From: Brachyhypopomus gauderio
Lineage: Eukaryota; Chordata; Actinopteri; Gymnotiformes; Hypopomidae
Length of the DNA stretch: 64,000 bases
Assembly (NCBI RefSeq): GCF_052324685.1
Contig: NC_135211.1
Coordinates: 404,501-468,500 of the forward strand
Reading direction: 5' to 3'
Of this stretch, positions 1-14,356 are shown in pieces. The stretch's first letter is position 1, and every line of letters begins with the position of its first letter. Position numbers and translations under genes: made by a program. The notes beneath the pieces were generated by a model. It was not told the origin of the DNA and made no database searches. It saw only the letters and a program-made list of their open reading frames with translations.

Positions 1-870
1 AATTTGTTTATATAGCGCTTTTTACAACACATGTTGTCACAAAGCAGCTTTACAATCGTATGGGTCCAGATCTCTAATGAGCAAGCCAAAGGTGACCGTG
101 GCAAGGAAAAACTCCCTATGATGGTGGGGATTAGGAAGAATCCTCGGGAGGACCAAGACTCAAAAGGGAACCCATCCTCCATTGGACGGCCCGTTGGCAC
201 AAGTCCGTGGTGTGCATGATGGTTCTATAGTTCTACAGTTATAGTTAAGGTCCTTGTTCCCTGGCCAAGTAGTCACAGTCCCTTCGGTGCAGGTGGTGAG
301 CCTCAGGTGGGAGCTAGCATCAGCACGTCCTCTTGCAGCAATGGCACATCCAACCCCGGCATCAGTACATCCACCGGCAAGCCAGACCATCTCCCAGGGG
401 CTTGTAGGTGCTTGCATGCAATCGTCTTGTGTAGAAGCATGCAAAAAGATAGACAATACAGACTGAGTGTGTCGACATCAGTTTAAACCATCATTGATTT
501 AAACGTACATAGTTCACGTGCCAGTGATTAGCATGTGGCTCCGGCAGGCTAATCTATAGCAGCATAAATAAAGGGAAGGGTTCGGAGGTGACCACAGTCA
601 TGAGGGCTCACTGAGACATTGATTTCAAGTCAAGTCATTGTCACAAATAAGTGATGCCATGACACAGCTAGATGTCAGCATCAACATCTCAGATTACCAG
701 AAATCTCAACGTCTGGGGGCCCCTGAGCCCCACACCTTACAAGGGGAATATTAGCTGAAGGCTTGATTAAATAGGTGAGTCTTAAGTCTAGATTTAAAGA
801 TTGGAACTGTGTCAGAATCTCGGATTGGAGCTGGAAGGCTATTCCATAATTGCATTTTGAACATGTTGTA
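1..870. repeat. Interspersed fish repeat, class uncertain
   Basis: No gene is visible here. The opening (about 1-190: TATAGCGCTTTTTACAACA, then AGCAAGCCAAAGGTGACCG and AAGGAAAAACTCCCTA) and the blocks near 520-560 and 770-860 resemble a high-copy repeat that I recognise from many teleost genomes, probably the non-coding part of a retroelement. The short frames in it overlap on both strands and show no protein similarity. The class assignment is inference. Confidence 0.55.
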
Positions 871-907
871 GCTTCTTTATGGACAGTTTAGAGCATCCAA
901 TTAGAAG

Positions 908-952
908 ACATTTACGGCATTTAGCAAACGCTCTTATCCAGAGCGACTTACA
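908..952. repeat. Short teleost interspersed repeat motif
   Basis: The stretch around TTATCCAGAGCGACTTACA is a motif found in very many fish repeats. A diverged relative with CATTTAGCTGAAGCATTTATCC lies near 50340. It forms no gene and sits beside the 3' side of the minus-strand LINE that follows. Confidence 0.5.
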
Positions 953-2133
953 AAGTGCTTTGCTTCTGATCACAGAATACATCCTAGGAAATAGTACAGA
1001 TAGGCCAGAATTCAAGATATCATTGAGTCAGACTACTACTAAACTACAGGAGTCAATATCATTACCTAGTGTTTTGCAAGTTAGACATTTGCCAAGAAGC
1101 ACAAATAACCATAGACACACATACAATTTAAGAACAACGGCAAGTGGTATCGGCTGATTGAGTGCTCTGATGCTAGTTAGCTATATCTGATGCGTGCCGC
1201 TACTGGAAGCCAGTGAAGAGAGCGTAGTAGAGGAGTCACATGTGAGACCTTGGGTAGATTGAAGACCAGTCGTGCTGCAGCATTCTGAATTAATTGTAGA
1301 GGTCTGATGACCCGTAGAGGAAGACCTGCAAGTAGGGAATTGCAGGATCTGGTCAGCTTTGAAACATGTGTTGAGAAGGACTCTTTGTCCAACGTTACAC
1401 CCAGGCTTCGAGCAGTTTCTGATGGTGTTAACAAGATGTTCTCAAAGGAAACTGTGAGGTCGTTGTGTGGGGTTGGGGTTCCTGGAATGTACAGAAGCTC
1501 AGTTTTGCTAGGGTTGAGCTTCAAGTGGTGAGCAGTCATCCATGAAGCAATATCTGCCAAGCATGCCGAGATACGCCTAGAGACCTGGGTGTCAGAATGA
1601 GGGAAGGAATTAGCTGGGTGTCATCAGCATAGCAATGATAATAGAAACCATGAGACAAAATAATGTCACCAAGGGAACAAGTATATAAAGAGAAGAGAAG
1701 AGGGCCTAGGACCGAGCCTTGGGGGACACCAGTGGAAAGTTTACATGGATTGGATGAAGATCCTCCATGTTACCTGATAGGAACGGTCTTCAAGATATGA
1801 CTGGAACCATTTCCAAGCAGAGCCAGTCACACCGAGGCTAGAAAGAACAGAGAGGAGGAGGATGTGGTTGACGGTGTCAAAGGCTGAAGAAAGATCTAGA
1901 AGAATTAAAACTGATGATAGCTTGTTAGCCTTGGCAGCATGGAGCTTCTCGGTCACTGCTTTAAGGGCAGTTTCTGTTGAGTGTGCCCGTTTGAAGCCAG
2001 ACTGATTAGGATCATGGAGTTGGTTCTTGGTGAGGAAGAGAGATAATTGGTCATAGACTGCTCGCTCCAGAGTTTTTGATAGAAAAGAAAGAAGTGATAC
2101 CGGTCTGTAGTTGTTCATGTCAGAGGTGTCAAG

Positions 2134-3291
2134 TAGGGCTGAACGATTTTGGAAAATAATCTAATTGCAATTTTTTATCTATAAATTGCGATTGCGATTT
2201 AAAATCGCGATTTTTTTTCCCACTGTTTTCAGGAAACTCGTTTCGGCATTTTTTTATACAGCTCAGATACAGGGTTGCCAACTTTTCAAGATCGCTTGGA
2301 GTGAGACTTGAACCTGGAGGGGGTGGCGAACGTAATTTGTTGTTGGGGGATGGTGTAAAATGGACTAAAATTAAGTATTATTATTATATCGCCATCGATC
2401 GATCGCTTGTGGTTGGCGCCAGAGCGAACTAGTAACTTTTTAGTCTAAGACGCTCAATGCGTGAGAGTTGGCAACCCTGCAGGTATAGCAACTTGGCTAA
2501 AATTTGTGCGTGAGGGCATTTGGTAGCGCATATCCAGTGTTTAACAAAGCCATGAAGCCGGGCTTGTTCACTATATTAACGGACATCATGTCTTTCACTA
2601 TGAACTCCGTTACTGCCCGAGTTATTTCAGCGTGCCGCTTCGAATTATATCCATAAGGAGTTACACTTTCAGACGGTTCGGTCAGTGAACCCTGTCGGCT
2701 GGACCGCGGTCAAGCTATGCGCGCTTTTGCGATTCATCCGTGCTTTAAATCTTATTGCGCCTATATGCGTGATTTTACGGTATTTCGCTGCTCACCGCAT
2801 ACTAAACCTGTATAAGCGCAGAGAAACACTTTGGCGTATTTGAAGACGCAGCACTGGTCGTTGGCATTTTAGCCTTACAAATATCATACGAGGCTTTGTG
2901 GTGTTTTTTTAATGCTGAAGAAGGTTTGTAGTGTTACCTCGCGTCGTAGCGACAGTAGCAAGGCACGTTTTACACAGTACCTGACGTTGAGCAGCATCTT
3001 TTTAAAAGCCAAAGTAATTTCACACAACTGATGTGCTGCCCCTCTTTGGTATTAGACTTTCAGTTGTGTCAGCTTCTGTCGAGCCTGAAGCCATTGTGCA
3101 ACAAGTTAAAGTGCGCTGTGTTAACTTCACTTCTCCACCTCCCTGCCTCCTGCTCGGGTTTGCTCCGTTCGTCCTCGGCTCGGCTCGCTCCCAAGTCACG
3201 TGACCAGTTTAAATTGCAGCCTGTGCGATTAGAGAATCGCGTTTTCAAATATCGCGAGATTATCGCAAATGCAATTAATCGTTCAGCCCTA
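2134..3291. mobile_element. hAT-type MITE inside LINE A
   Basis: The element has terminal inverted repeats (TAGGGCTGAACGATT at the left, AATCGTTCAGCCCTA at the right) and is flanked by a perfect 8-bp direct repeat, GTGTCAAG, at 2126-2133 and 3292-3299. An 8-bp target duplication is the hAT hallmark. It is 1158 bp long and has no transposase frame, so it is non-autonomous. The LINE reverse-transcriptase reading resumes on both sides, so the MITE landed in an existing LINE copy. Confidence 0.88.
2270..2479. mobile_element. 210-bp MITE nested in the hAT MITE
   Basis: Inverted ends CAGGGTTGCCAACTTTT at 2270 and GAGTTGGCAACCCTG at 2479 define a small element within the larger MITE. I could not find a clean target duplication. 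A related copy lacking its left end lies at about 59916-60169, sharing the internal stretches GTAAAATGGACTAAA and GGTTGGCGCCAGA. Confidence 0.7.
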
Positions 3292-4735
3292 GTGTCAAGT
3301 GTTGCTTTTTTCAGGATTGGTACCACCCTTGCCATTTTGAACACGGTAGTCACATGACCCAAAACTAAGAAGTTGTTGATGATTGCCGAGATGAACGGAA
3401 GGAGTTCTCTTGACATATTCTGGAAAAGAGTGGAAGGAATTGGATACAGTGGGCATGTAGTAGGATTGCTAGAAGTCAGAAGTTGATGTATCTTGTCTGA
3501 GGAGAGAGGGGAGAAGGAAGCCAAGGAGTTGAGTGTTGGGTTAGAGGTACTAGTAGGAAGGGTGGGAGCTGGGGAGAAGGACTGACAGAGGAGGGGGTGA
3601 GGGAGGGTTAAGGAGTGAAAAAAAAATACTGAATAGCTTGCATGGGCTGGATGCAGATGGATTCAAATTTCTTTCTGTAGTAGGCTGATTTTGCTGATGT
3701 GACTTCCAGTGAGAACTTTGAAAGGAGAGATTGATATGAGCGGAGGTCTGAATCTAGGCGACTTCTCTTCCACCTCCTCTCTGCAGTTCTTAGATCTCTC
3801 CTGTGGCTACAAAGCACTTGAGTTAGCCAGGGGGTGGATGGAACAGATCTCTTAAGCCTGGGGAGGGAGGACACAGAAGATTGATGGATGAAGAGAGCGT
3901 AGAGAGCAAAGTATCAGTAATTGTGTCCAGCGAGAGAGAAGATGGACAATTCTGATGAGGAAGGGAGGACAAAATAGTGGTAGCAAGGGTTGAGGGATTG
4001 ATGGAACGCAAACTTGGGTGAAAGGAAGAAGAATGTACAGGGGAAGTGTGAGTGGAAATGGCAGGGAGGGGGAAAGAAAAGGATAAAATGTGATGGTCTG
4101 ACAGGTGGAGTGGGGTGACTGTGATGTCCGATGTTCTGGTGTCACGTGTAAAGACCAGGTCCAGAATGTTGCCTGCTCTATGAGTCGCAGTGGATTGGTT
4201 GATGGTGAGGTCAAATGACGACAGCAATGGAAGGATGCAAGATGAATGAAGTTTGTCGGATGGAAGGTTGAAGTCTCCAAGGAGAATGAGGGGGTTTGCT
4301 TCAATGGTGAATTGACTGAGGAGGGTATCAAGTTCGTCAATGAAGTTCTCAAGGGAACCTGGAGGGCGATAAGTCACAATGATGTGAAGAATAGTGGGGT
4401 AGGATACAGTGATAGCATGGAACTCAAAGGAAGAAATTGAAAGAGCTGAAAAGCAGAATTGGGTGAAACGCCACTCTGGAGATAAAAGTAGACCTGTGCC
4501 ACCTCCCCTTCCAAGGCATTGTGGGGAATGGGTGAATGAGAAGGCAGAGGACAGAGCAGCCGGAGATGCAGAGTTCTCTGGAGTGATCCAGGTTTCGGTC
4601 AGAGCCAAGAATTGTAGTGAGTGGAGGGATGCAAGAGCTGAGATGAAGTCAGCCTTCTGGACAGTAGATTGGCAATTCCAGAGTCCTCCAGTCACTGTGA
4701 GTGGAGTTTGTGGTGAACATTGTAGGTAAGTTGGG

Positions 4736-5629
4736 TTCCTGGTGTTGCGATGGCTATGATGGTATCTATGAGCTCTGTGAGACCATTACAGTAGTCTAAT
4801 CTTGACGAGACAAAAGCATGGACCAGCTTCTCTGCCTCAGCTAATGAAAGTAAGTGTCTCAGCTTGGCGATATTACGTAAATGGAAAAAGGCAGCCTTAG
4901 TGACATTGCATATATGTGTGTCAAATGAAAGATCCGAATCAATAGTGACACCTAAACTTTTTGCAGTAGATTTAGGTGTTACTGAAAAACCATCTAGGGT
5001 AAGGGGAATATCAGCCCAATTGCTTCTAGCAGCTTTAGGCCCAAGAATCAGCACCTCAATCTTATCAGAATTTAGTTGAAGAAAATTGGACGCCATCCAG
5101 TTTTTAATGTCCTGGACGCAGTTCTCAATCATGAAAGTTGTAGAGATATCATCCGGATTAGAGGATATATACAACTGAGTATCATCTGCGTAGCATTGGA
5201 AGCTAATACCATTCCTACGAATGATAGTGCCCAGTGGTAGCATATATAATGAGAATAATATGGGCCCCCCAGTACAGATCCTTGTGGGACACCATACTTT
5301 ACCTTAGAATGCTCTGATTATTCGTTATTTACTAGTACAAATTGGTAACGATCTGTCAGGTATAGGACCTGATTTAGGAGAGTGCTTGACCTCTTATGCC
5401 AATGAGTGTCTCCAGCCTATTAAGGGTGGCTGATGAATACTGTCAGTCAAACACAACTCGTATGTTATGAGGCTTTGGTCAGAAACAGCCTCACTCTGAG
5501 GAAGAATTGCTAAACTCTCTAAATTGCCCATAGGTGTGAGTGCGTGCGTGTGTGTTGGCCATGCGGTGGACTGGCGACCTGCCCATGGTGTACCCTGCCT
5601 TCGCCCGGAGATGCTGGGATTGGCTCCAG

Positions 5630-5660
<31 letters not shown>

Positions 5661-6260
5661 TGACCCCGACTAGCGGGATTAAGCGGTTCAGATAATGGAT
5701 GGATGGATGGATATGTTGATACCAAATGATAAGACCAAGTCTAAAGTATGACTACAATTATGTGTAGGACCCACCACATTCTGAGTGATACCCACTGAAT
5801 CAAGAATTGTTTGAAAATTTATGCTAAAAGAGTCACACAGATTTTCAAAATGGATATTAAAATCACCAACTATAATCACCTTATCGGTTGATAGCACTAC
5901 ATGAGACAGGAAGTCTGAAAACTCATATCTCATATATTGGAGTCATATATTGTGGCGACACCACCTCCTCGACCATTTGGACGGGGGTTATGAGCATATC
6001 TATAGCCAGAGGGAGAAGCTTCGTTTAGGGCCATATAGTCGTCTGGTTGGGTCCAGGTTTCAGTCAAGCAAAACACGCATTGATTATGATCGGTAATCAT
6101 TTCATTAACAAGCAATGCTTTAGATGACGGGGATCTAATATTTAGCAGTCCTAGTTTCAGGATTAAACTACTCTCTGAGGGAGCGTAGTTGAATTTAACC
6201 TTGATAATTTTGTCTACTAACTTTGCAGAAATTATTTTTCTCATCTGCTTGGTGTGGTGT
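4736..6260 (-). pseudogene. L2-type LINE B, deleted APE-RT remnant
   Basis: On the minus strand the N-terminal endonuclease block (LTETWTQPDDY, NPRPNGRGGG) is at 6244-5940. The VGDFNIHFENL block is at 5880-5710 and the DHSLITYEL-like end at about 5500-5440. The sequence then jumps straight to late reverse transcriptase ([19 protein letters not shown]) at about 5420-5250, and the [11 protein letters not shown] catalytic block follows at 5243-4800. The middle of the protein is therefore deleted, and a retroposon is inserted at about 5514-5712. The same family is present in fuller form on the plus strand at 60813-64000, which allows direct alignment. Confidence 0.85.
5514..5712 (+). mobile_element. 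Retroposon with poly-C run and (TGGA)n tail
   Basis: This short insertion splits the endonuclease of LINE B between the codons seen as contiguous near 62300. It ends in ATGGATGGATGGATGGAT, a tail typical of many fish LINE-derived retroposons. It contains the TGGACTGGCGACCTG and GGGATTGGCTCCAGCC stretches of a common fish repeat. A run of 30 C residues lies at 5630-5659. It has no coding capacity. Confidence 0.7.
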
Positions 6261-6389
6261 GTTCTGTTAGTAGGAGTATGTTGCTCTGGGTCGACAATTG
6301 GCAGGGGGGGTTGTTGCCTTCTTCCTTCATGTTTGTGCTTTCTGTTCCATCTAGACTTGTTTGTGTTGGTGTGTGTCCCGCACTTGCAG

Positions 6390-8748
<2,359 letters not shown>

Positions 8749-10150
8749 GCCACGCAGCTAGCGTGGCACTGCAGCTGCTACCAAACGTGCTGCTTACTTA
8801 ACACGCTAATCTCGAAGTAACAGGAGTGTTGAGTAACTTTCTTTTATTTGAAAACTTTTAATATAATGAGAAACAGGCATGGAAGGCACTTCTGTCTAGT
8901 TTACTGAACTCAAGCTTTTTCTGGTTTTCTTTGGTGCCTTTGTGAAGCGTCATAAAAGAGACGGGGTTCATTTCACTCACGCCCGGGAACTCGAGAGAAT
9001 CCTCGTTTCTCATCATTTTATCTCGTTTGACTTCATTTTTGTAATTATTTTTTAATTCATGACTTTAGATCAAGGATGGGAATACAATCAAGCCTTATCT
9101 CACAGTCATGTGCACAAACCAAGAACCCTGTTTTAAAGACCCATGGAGAACACTGGTGCTGTTTGATAATCTTACATGTCCCATTGGCTTTCTTCACACC
9201 ATATGCAGCTCTACGTTTGGGTAATGCTCACTGGGAATTCTGAGACTTTTCTTCATGAAGGATGTATGTTGAAAATATATTTTTATTAAGGACTTGGCAA
9301 GCTACTTTGGAGGGGAGGTGAGTCCTGGAAGCATTTCTACTGTGTGCAGTTTTTTTTTTGTCTTGTCATTAGGGATTAATCACTAACATGAAGCTGGTAC
9401 ATTTGTAGGTTTAATGAAACATGAGTTGGGGTATTGTGCCATCAGTAACCCAGTCACAATCAAACTTTAATTTGCATAATGCTACTTGGCACCCATTTGC
9501 TTTTTTCCATTGGCGTAATTTTTATATACTAACAGTAATAAATCTTTGCATTGCATGTGATAAAAATGTAGCATCCAAGCCAACTTGCAGTTAAGGAGGT
9601 GAAACACTCCCACAGCCACCTACTGTAGTATCAACTATTCAATTATATCATGGGTCTTTGGTTTCAAACTTGCTTGTGTATGAGCTGTGCACCCGTTGGG
9701 TCTACTTGAATGGTATTTTATGAATTGGGGTCTCTCGGCTGGCTGAGACGTGGAGTACTACATGAAGGACAAGAACCTCTGATATTTGTACCAGACAGAA
9801 CCGACTATGTCAAGCTGTTCAACTAACATTCATCTGGTTCATGACACTACCTTGATTCTTCCAAGTCAAAAGGATTAGTGTTGAGGTTAAGGTTAGTCAC
9901 TAGCCTACAGCCTAACAAACTGTTTGTGTCAAATTACAGACTCGTTACTGAGGTTGGTTCCATACTCCAAAATCATTTACTGTTACAAGTCTTAAATGAG
10001 TTTTGAGTAATACTTTTTAAATATGGTCATTATTTTGCGATTCATTTGTGGAAGCCCAACCCTCATCTGTCATTTGTTTTATGCTCTTTTTGTATTTACC
10101 CAAGAAAGAATCGGAACAAACTTGCAAAAATAAACTATGACTTGAACTCC
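8749..10150 (+). other. gpt2: gpt2 3' untranslated region
   Basis: About 1.4 kb follows the stop codon without another gene. Two canonical AATAAA signals are present, at 9537-9542 and 10129-10134; the second is followed by a GTCTGTCTTTC-type stretch. The UTR end is inferred. Alternative ends at about 9560 and 10150 are both possible. Confidence 0.55.
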
Positions 10151-10510
10151 GGTCTGTCTTTCTCAACTTTGATGTGCATAGAAGCTACAGCACCGTGTCA
10201 CTTTACTGCAGCGGAGCGGGTGTGGGTATGTAAGTACTAGATACACAGAACAAACCCAGATCACCTTAATGGAAAATTGTGTTGTCTAAAACAGACCAAA
10301 TGGATCACAAGGGTCACATTTCTGAATTTAGCTTTTATGATAAATGTATTCCTAGTTTGAAAATCTGGTAATTTGTTTCTGCGTAATAAATTTTTTTTTA
10401 CATTTCCACAACATTGCTCCCAAACTTATTTGGCAATATAAAACCCGATGTTTTATTTTATACAGTTTTGCAACTGTAGCTGTACAAACCTGAGCAGTAG
10501 ACCCAGAGCC

Positions 10511-10680
10511 TGACCAATGTGGTGCCCTAGTCGAGAATTTGGTTGGTGCCCCCTGCATCATCAATCATTGGGTTGTATTAAAGAAACAAAAAGCTAATGA
10601 ATTATAAATATTACCATATATAAAGATGTTGCACAAAATATGTTAAAACTATTTTACATAAAGTAGTGCAGAGAACAACT
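10511..10680 (-). repeat. Dispersed repeat, inverted match to 23490-23655
   Basis: This segment reads as the reverse complement of 23490-23655 with scattered substitutions and small indels. Shared blocks include TGACCAATGTGGTGCCC, GTTGTATTAAAGAAACAAA and GTAGTGCAGAGAACAAC. The nearby GAGCCTGACC / GGTCAGGGCCGGCTCTG edge resembles a hAT terminus, but no complete pair of ends is present. Confidence 0.65.
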
Positions 10681-11029
10681 TTTAAATATTAATAATAAAT
10701 AAAAAAAACTACCATCAGCGCAATTTGCCTACTGCAACATTGTTATTATTTCTAAAGTGCATCTGCAATGAACAGAGGAGCATGTGTGTGTTTTAATATA
10801 TATTTATTTTAAAAACTTGCTGAGGTAAGCTAATAATAGCACCTACTAGGATTGGGCAGTATGATGACAGTATTGTAAAATTGTGGCAGTATATTAACCA
10901 CGTGACATGACAATGTGCTGAATCTGTACTTAGTGGACAGATCTGGAAGTAATTTTGGAAAAGCACTCTGAATTCTTCAAGGAAGAGTTGGGTCAGCTTA
11001 AAGGTACCAAGGCACAAATACATGTAGGA

Positions 11030-12995
11030 TAAGGAAGCTTTACCTAAATTCTACAAACCAAGGCCAGTGCCTTATGCCATGAAACCCTTGGTAGAAAAGG
11101 AACTCCAGAGACTCCTAGAAGACAATCATAGAACCAGTTAAGTTCTCAGAGTGGGCTGCTCGAATAGTTCCTGTTTTTAAACCTGGAGTAGCTGTAAGAA
11201 TTTGTGGGGATTATAAACTCACTGTGAATAGAGTATCATAACAGTATCCGATACCGAAGGTTGAAGATCTGTTTGCTAACTTGGCAGGAGGAGAAAAATT
11301 TACCTAGTTGGACATGAGTCACGCATACCAACAAGTGGTATTGGATGATGATGCTAAGAAGTATGTGACTGTCAATACGCACAAGGGTCTGTTTACGTGT
11401 CGCCTACCATTCGGTGTGTCCTCCACTCCTGCCATATTTCAGCGCACCATGGAGAGCATTTTACAACGCATTCCTCATGTAACAGTATACCTGGATGATA
11501 TCCTGGTGAGTGGGAAAACAGAGGCGGAACATCTCAGCAACTTTGATGAAGTGTTGACACGGTTGAGAGTGAGTGGCCTTCGCCCTAAACAAAGTAAAGG
11601 CAGTTTCCTCGGCTACACCCTGTATCTGAAAAGGTGCAGGTGATTCAAGAGGCACCCCCACCTGGGAACGTGACAGAATTGAAAGCTTTTCTGGGGTTAT
11701 TGAATTATTACCACAGATTCTTACCAAATCTGTCCACTATTTTGGCACCCCTGCACAAACTGTTGAGAAAAGACACCGGGTGGAGCTAGGGAAGCAAACA
11801 CCAAGGAGCTTTTGAAAACGCCAAAGCTCTCATCAGGAGACATCAGGAGTCTTGGTACATTATGATGCAAGTAAAGAGTTGCTGTTGGCGTGTGATGCAT
11901 CCCCGTATGGAGTGGGCGCTGTTCTATCACACCGCATGTTGGATGGTTCAGAATGACCGATTGGATTTGCATCTAAGACACTTAATCCAGCAGACAAAAA
12001 TTACTCACAGCTGGACAAAGAGGGTTTAGCGGTGGTCTTTGGGGTGAACATGTTTCACAGCTATCAGTATGGGAGAACATTCACAATAATCACAGACCAC
12101 AAGTCACTCCTCACCTTGTTTAATGAGCTGAAAGGAGTACTGCAGTTACCTTGTGAGCATATGAATACACTATTGTGAACCCTCAACAGATGTTGAGCGA
12201 GTACTGTTGTTGGATCACATGGATGCACCATTGGTGACAGCGAGACAAGTGCAGAAGTAGACAGACAGAGACAAGGTATTAGCTTTGGTACGGGAGTATG
12301 TACTAAGGGGTTGGCCATCAAAGGTCAGTGATCCTAACACGGTGCCCTATGTACACAGACAGGAAGAACTCAGTGCTAGTGAGGGATGTGTGTTGTGGGG
12401 GTCCAGAGTTATAGTCCCACCTGCAGGTAGGGAGGGAGTGCTGAAACAGTTACACCAGTCACACCCTGGCATAACTCGGATGAAAGCTCTGGCACGCAGC
12501 TACATCTGGTGGCCAAAACTAGACGAAGATATTGAAGCATTGGTCAGAACATGTACAGTGTGTCAAGAAAACAGAGCTGACCCAGCGGTAGCACCCCTTC
12601 ATCCCTGGGAGTGGCCAGAGTACACGCAGAGTACACGGGACCATTCATGGGAACGATGTTCCTGATCTTGATAGATGCTCATTCTAAGTGGATGGATGCA
12701 TATCCACTTAACAGCTCTACTTCCGAAGTCACTGTAGAATGCTTGAGGAAAAGTTTCAGTCAGCATGGTATCCCAGAGATGCTGCTTACATGCTTCACCA
12801 GTAGTGACTTTGCAGATTTTATTAGACAAAATGGCATTAACCATGTCACGACAGCTCCTTAGCCTGCGTCATCCAATGGACTAGCAGAAAGGGCTGTGCA
12901 AACATTTAATACACTATTAAAGAAGACTACAAGTGACAGCATTGAAACCAGAGTATCTCGAGCACTGTTCAGTTACCGCATAACACCTCGGAGTA
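11030..12995 (+). pseudogene. Decayed Ty3/Gypsy pol (RT, RNase H, IN)
   Basis: Plus-strand gypsy pol blocks follow the usual order but many stops and frameshifts separate them. Reverse transcriptase is at about 11040-11640, with DMSHAYQQV, LPFGVSSTPAIFQR and a YLDD catalytic box near 11490. RNase H remnants run from about 11870 to 12120. The integrase zinc finger (HPGITRMKALARSYIWWP, CTVCQ) is at 12440-12580 and the integrase core (LILIDAHSKWMDA, NGLAERAVQTFNTLL) at 12650-12930. No LTRs were found and the element stops abruptly at 12995, where hAT copy A begins. This is an old, inactive fragment. Confidence 0.85.
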
Positions 12996-13736
12996 CCAGT
13001 GGGTGGGGTGGGGGGGGGGTGGGGGGGTTATGACAGGTGATGGCATGGGGATACGGCGATTACCATTACGCAAGGGCGTTAGGAGCAGGTTTGACATGGG
13101 GGACGACGACACATTTGCTATCAAATCAAAGCCCACCCTATCCTCTAAAATATTTATATAAACTGATTCCACTGTAGGTAAGGTAGTTAATCACTGTATG
13201 TATAGTGACATAGAACATTTGTGGAATTACGGTAAATTGCAAATAATAAACAAAATACAACATGATACTGTTGTCCACAAACTTTAAATAAATTATGCAT
13301 GCAATGTATGGATTATATTCAGATATAACCAAAAAACTTCTCTCTGCCTCAGAGGATGAAACATGGACTACTAAAAGCAACCTGACCAGAGCTTCCTCTT
13401 GCCCAAATAATCCATGTACCTCTGAAGGCAAAGCATGAATGATCTCTGCAGCTTCTGCATTGTTACTGTATCTTTGTACCAGTACTCTCCTAATAAGGTG
13501 ATACATAATATTTAAAATAATATAACAGGTTTGATTATTATTATTATTTCTAAACTCTGTTGTATGCTTAAACTATTTCCACTCTTAAAAAAAAACTCAG
13601 GAGTGTTGTGTCCTGTGGTTTTATTTTTTTCTTTGGTGGCATGCTAAAATGAAATGACAAAAAATGTATGTTAAGGTTTCCTGACTAGACAAGACTAACA
13701 TTAATGTTGGACAGTAAGGCTGTGTCCTAAACAGCA

Positions 13737-14300
13737 TGTTCTGCCCTTTAATCTGTTATAAGACAAGTGTTCAATGTTAATTTACTCTCAGTACATCGAG
13801 CCTTTTATTTTGAAGGGCGGCTTGGGCACGTAACGGGGAGTCTGCCATTTTCTTTAGTTTCTGTTTAGTCAGCGACACGTAAACAATATCATCCGCTGCA
13901 GTCTGCTTTCTGTTTATGCCATCGACACCACCGTCTGTAAGTTTTGATTTAATATTCTGAAGTAGAATTTATTTGAGTCTTATTCGTGGAGAATGTTTGC
14001 AGTAAATGTGAGATTTGATCATTGTGCGAGGCCTATGTGTTCATGTTCGGGTCATTTCAATGCAACCTAGCTAAAGGGACAAACGTAGCATTTTGATTTT
14101 GCGTTTAACCTCCTTTTAACAATGCTAAGCTAAAGGTAGCTGTTTTATTTCTGTCCTACAGTTTTACTCCATGTTAACGTGTACGTGGTTCATCAAAATA
14201 AAGTGGAGCTAAGGAAGCTACATCCTGACTCACGTATTAATTCAACTGGAGTTAGGCTTACTGCTGAATTGTGTTAGACACACACAAGGGGAGCAGAATA
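13737..14300 (+). repeat. BEL1 5' LTR
   Basis: 564 bp, starting TGTTCTGCCC and ending GGGGAGCAGAATA. It contains an AATAAA signal in CATCAAAATAAAGTGG. It is followed at 14301 by GTAAAAAGACGG, where the primer-binding site would be expected; I could not assign a tRNA. Confidence 0.93.
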
Positions 14301-14356
14301 GTAAAAAGACGGTTTGCAGCTGGCTGAACAACACTAAAGCAGCTACATCTACAGAT

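Larger units (their letters stand above)
1160..4735 (-). pseudogene. L2-type LINE A, broken APE-RT polyprotein
   Basis: Read on the minus strand, this is a non-LTR retrotransposon of the L2/jockey group. The apurinic endonuclease domain is at about 4695-4030, with the LTETW, YRPPGS, LLGDFN and SDHH motifs in order. A linker follows at 3870-3610, then reverse transcriptase from 3524, with NNYRPVSLL and the LDLSSAFDTV (motif A) block at 2118-1850. The C-terminal part (SLGVTLD, LVFNLPKVSHVTPLL) is at 1560-1177. Frameshifts and stops separate these blocks, and a hAT MITE splits RT between 3300 and 2125. No intact frame spans the element, so this copy is dead. It fills the gpt2 intron upstream of the first visible exon. 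Confidence 0.85.

Noticed and set aside
4246..4729. Plus-strand frames of 64 and 106 codons
   Set aside because: Antisense shadows of the LINE endonuclease on the minus strand.
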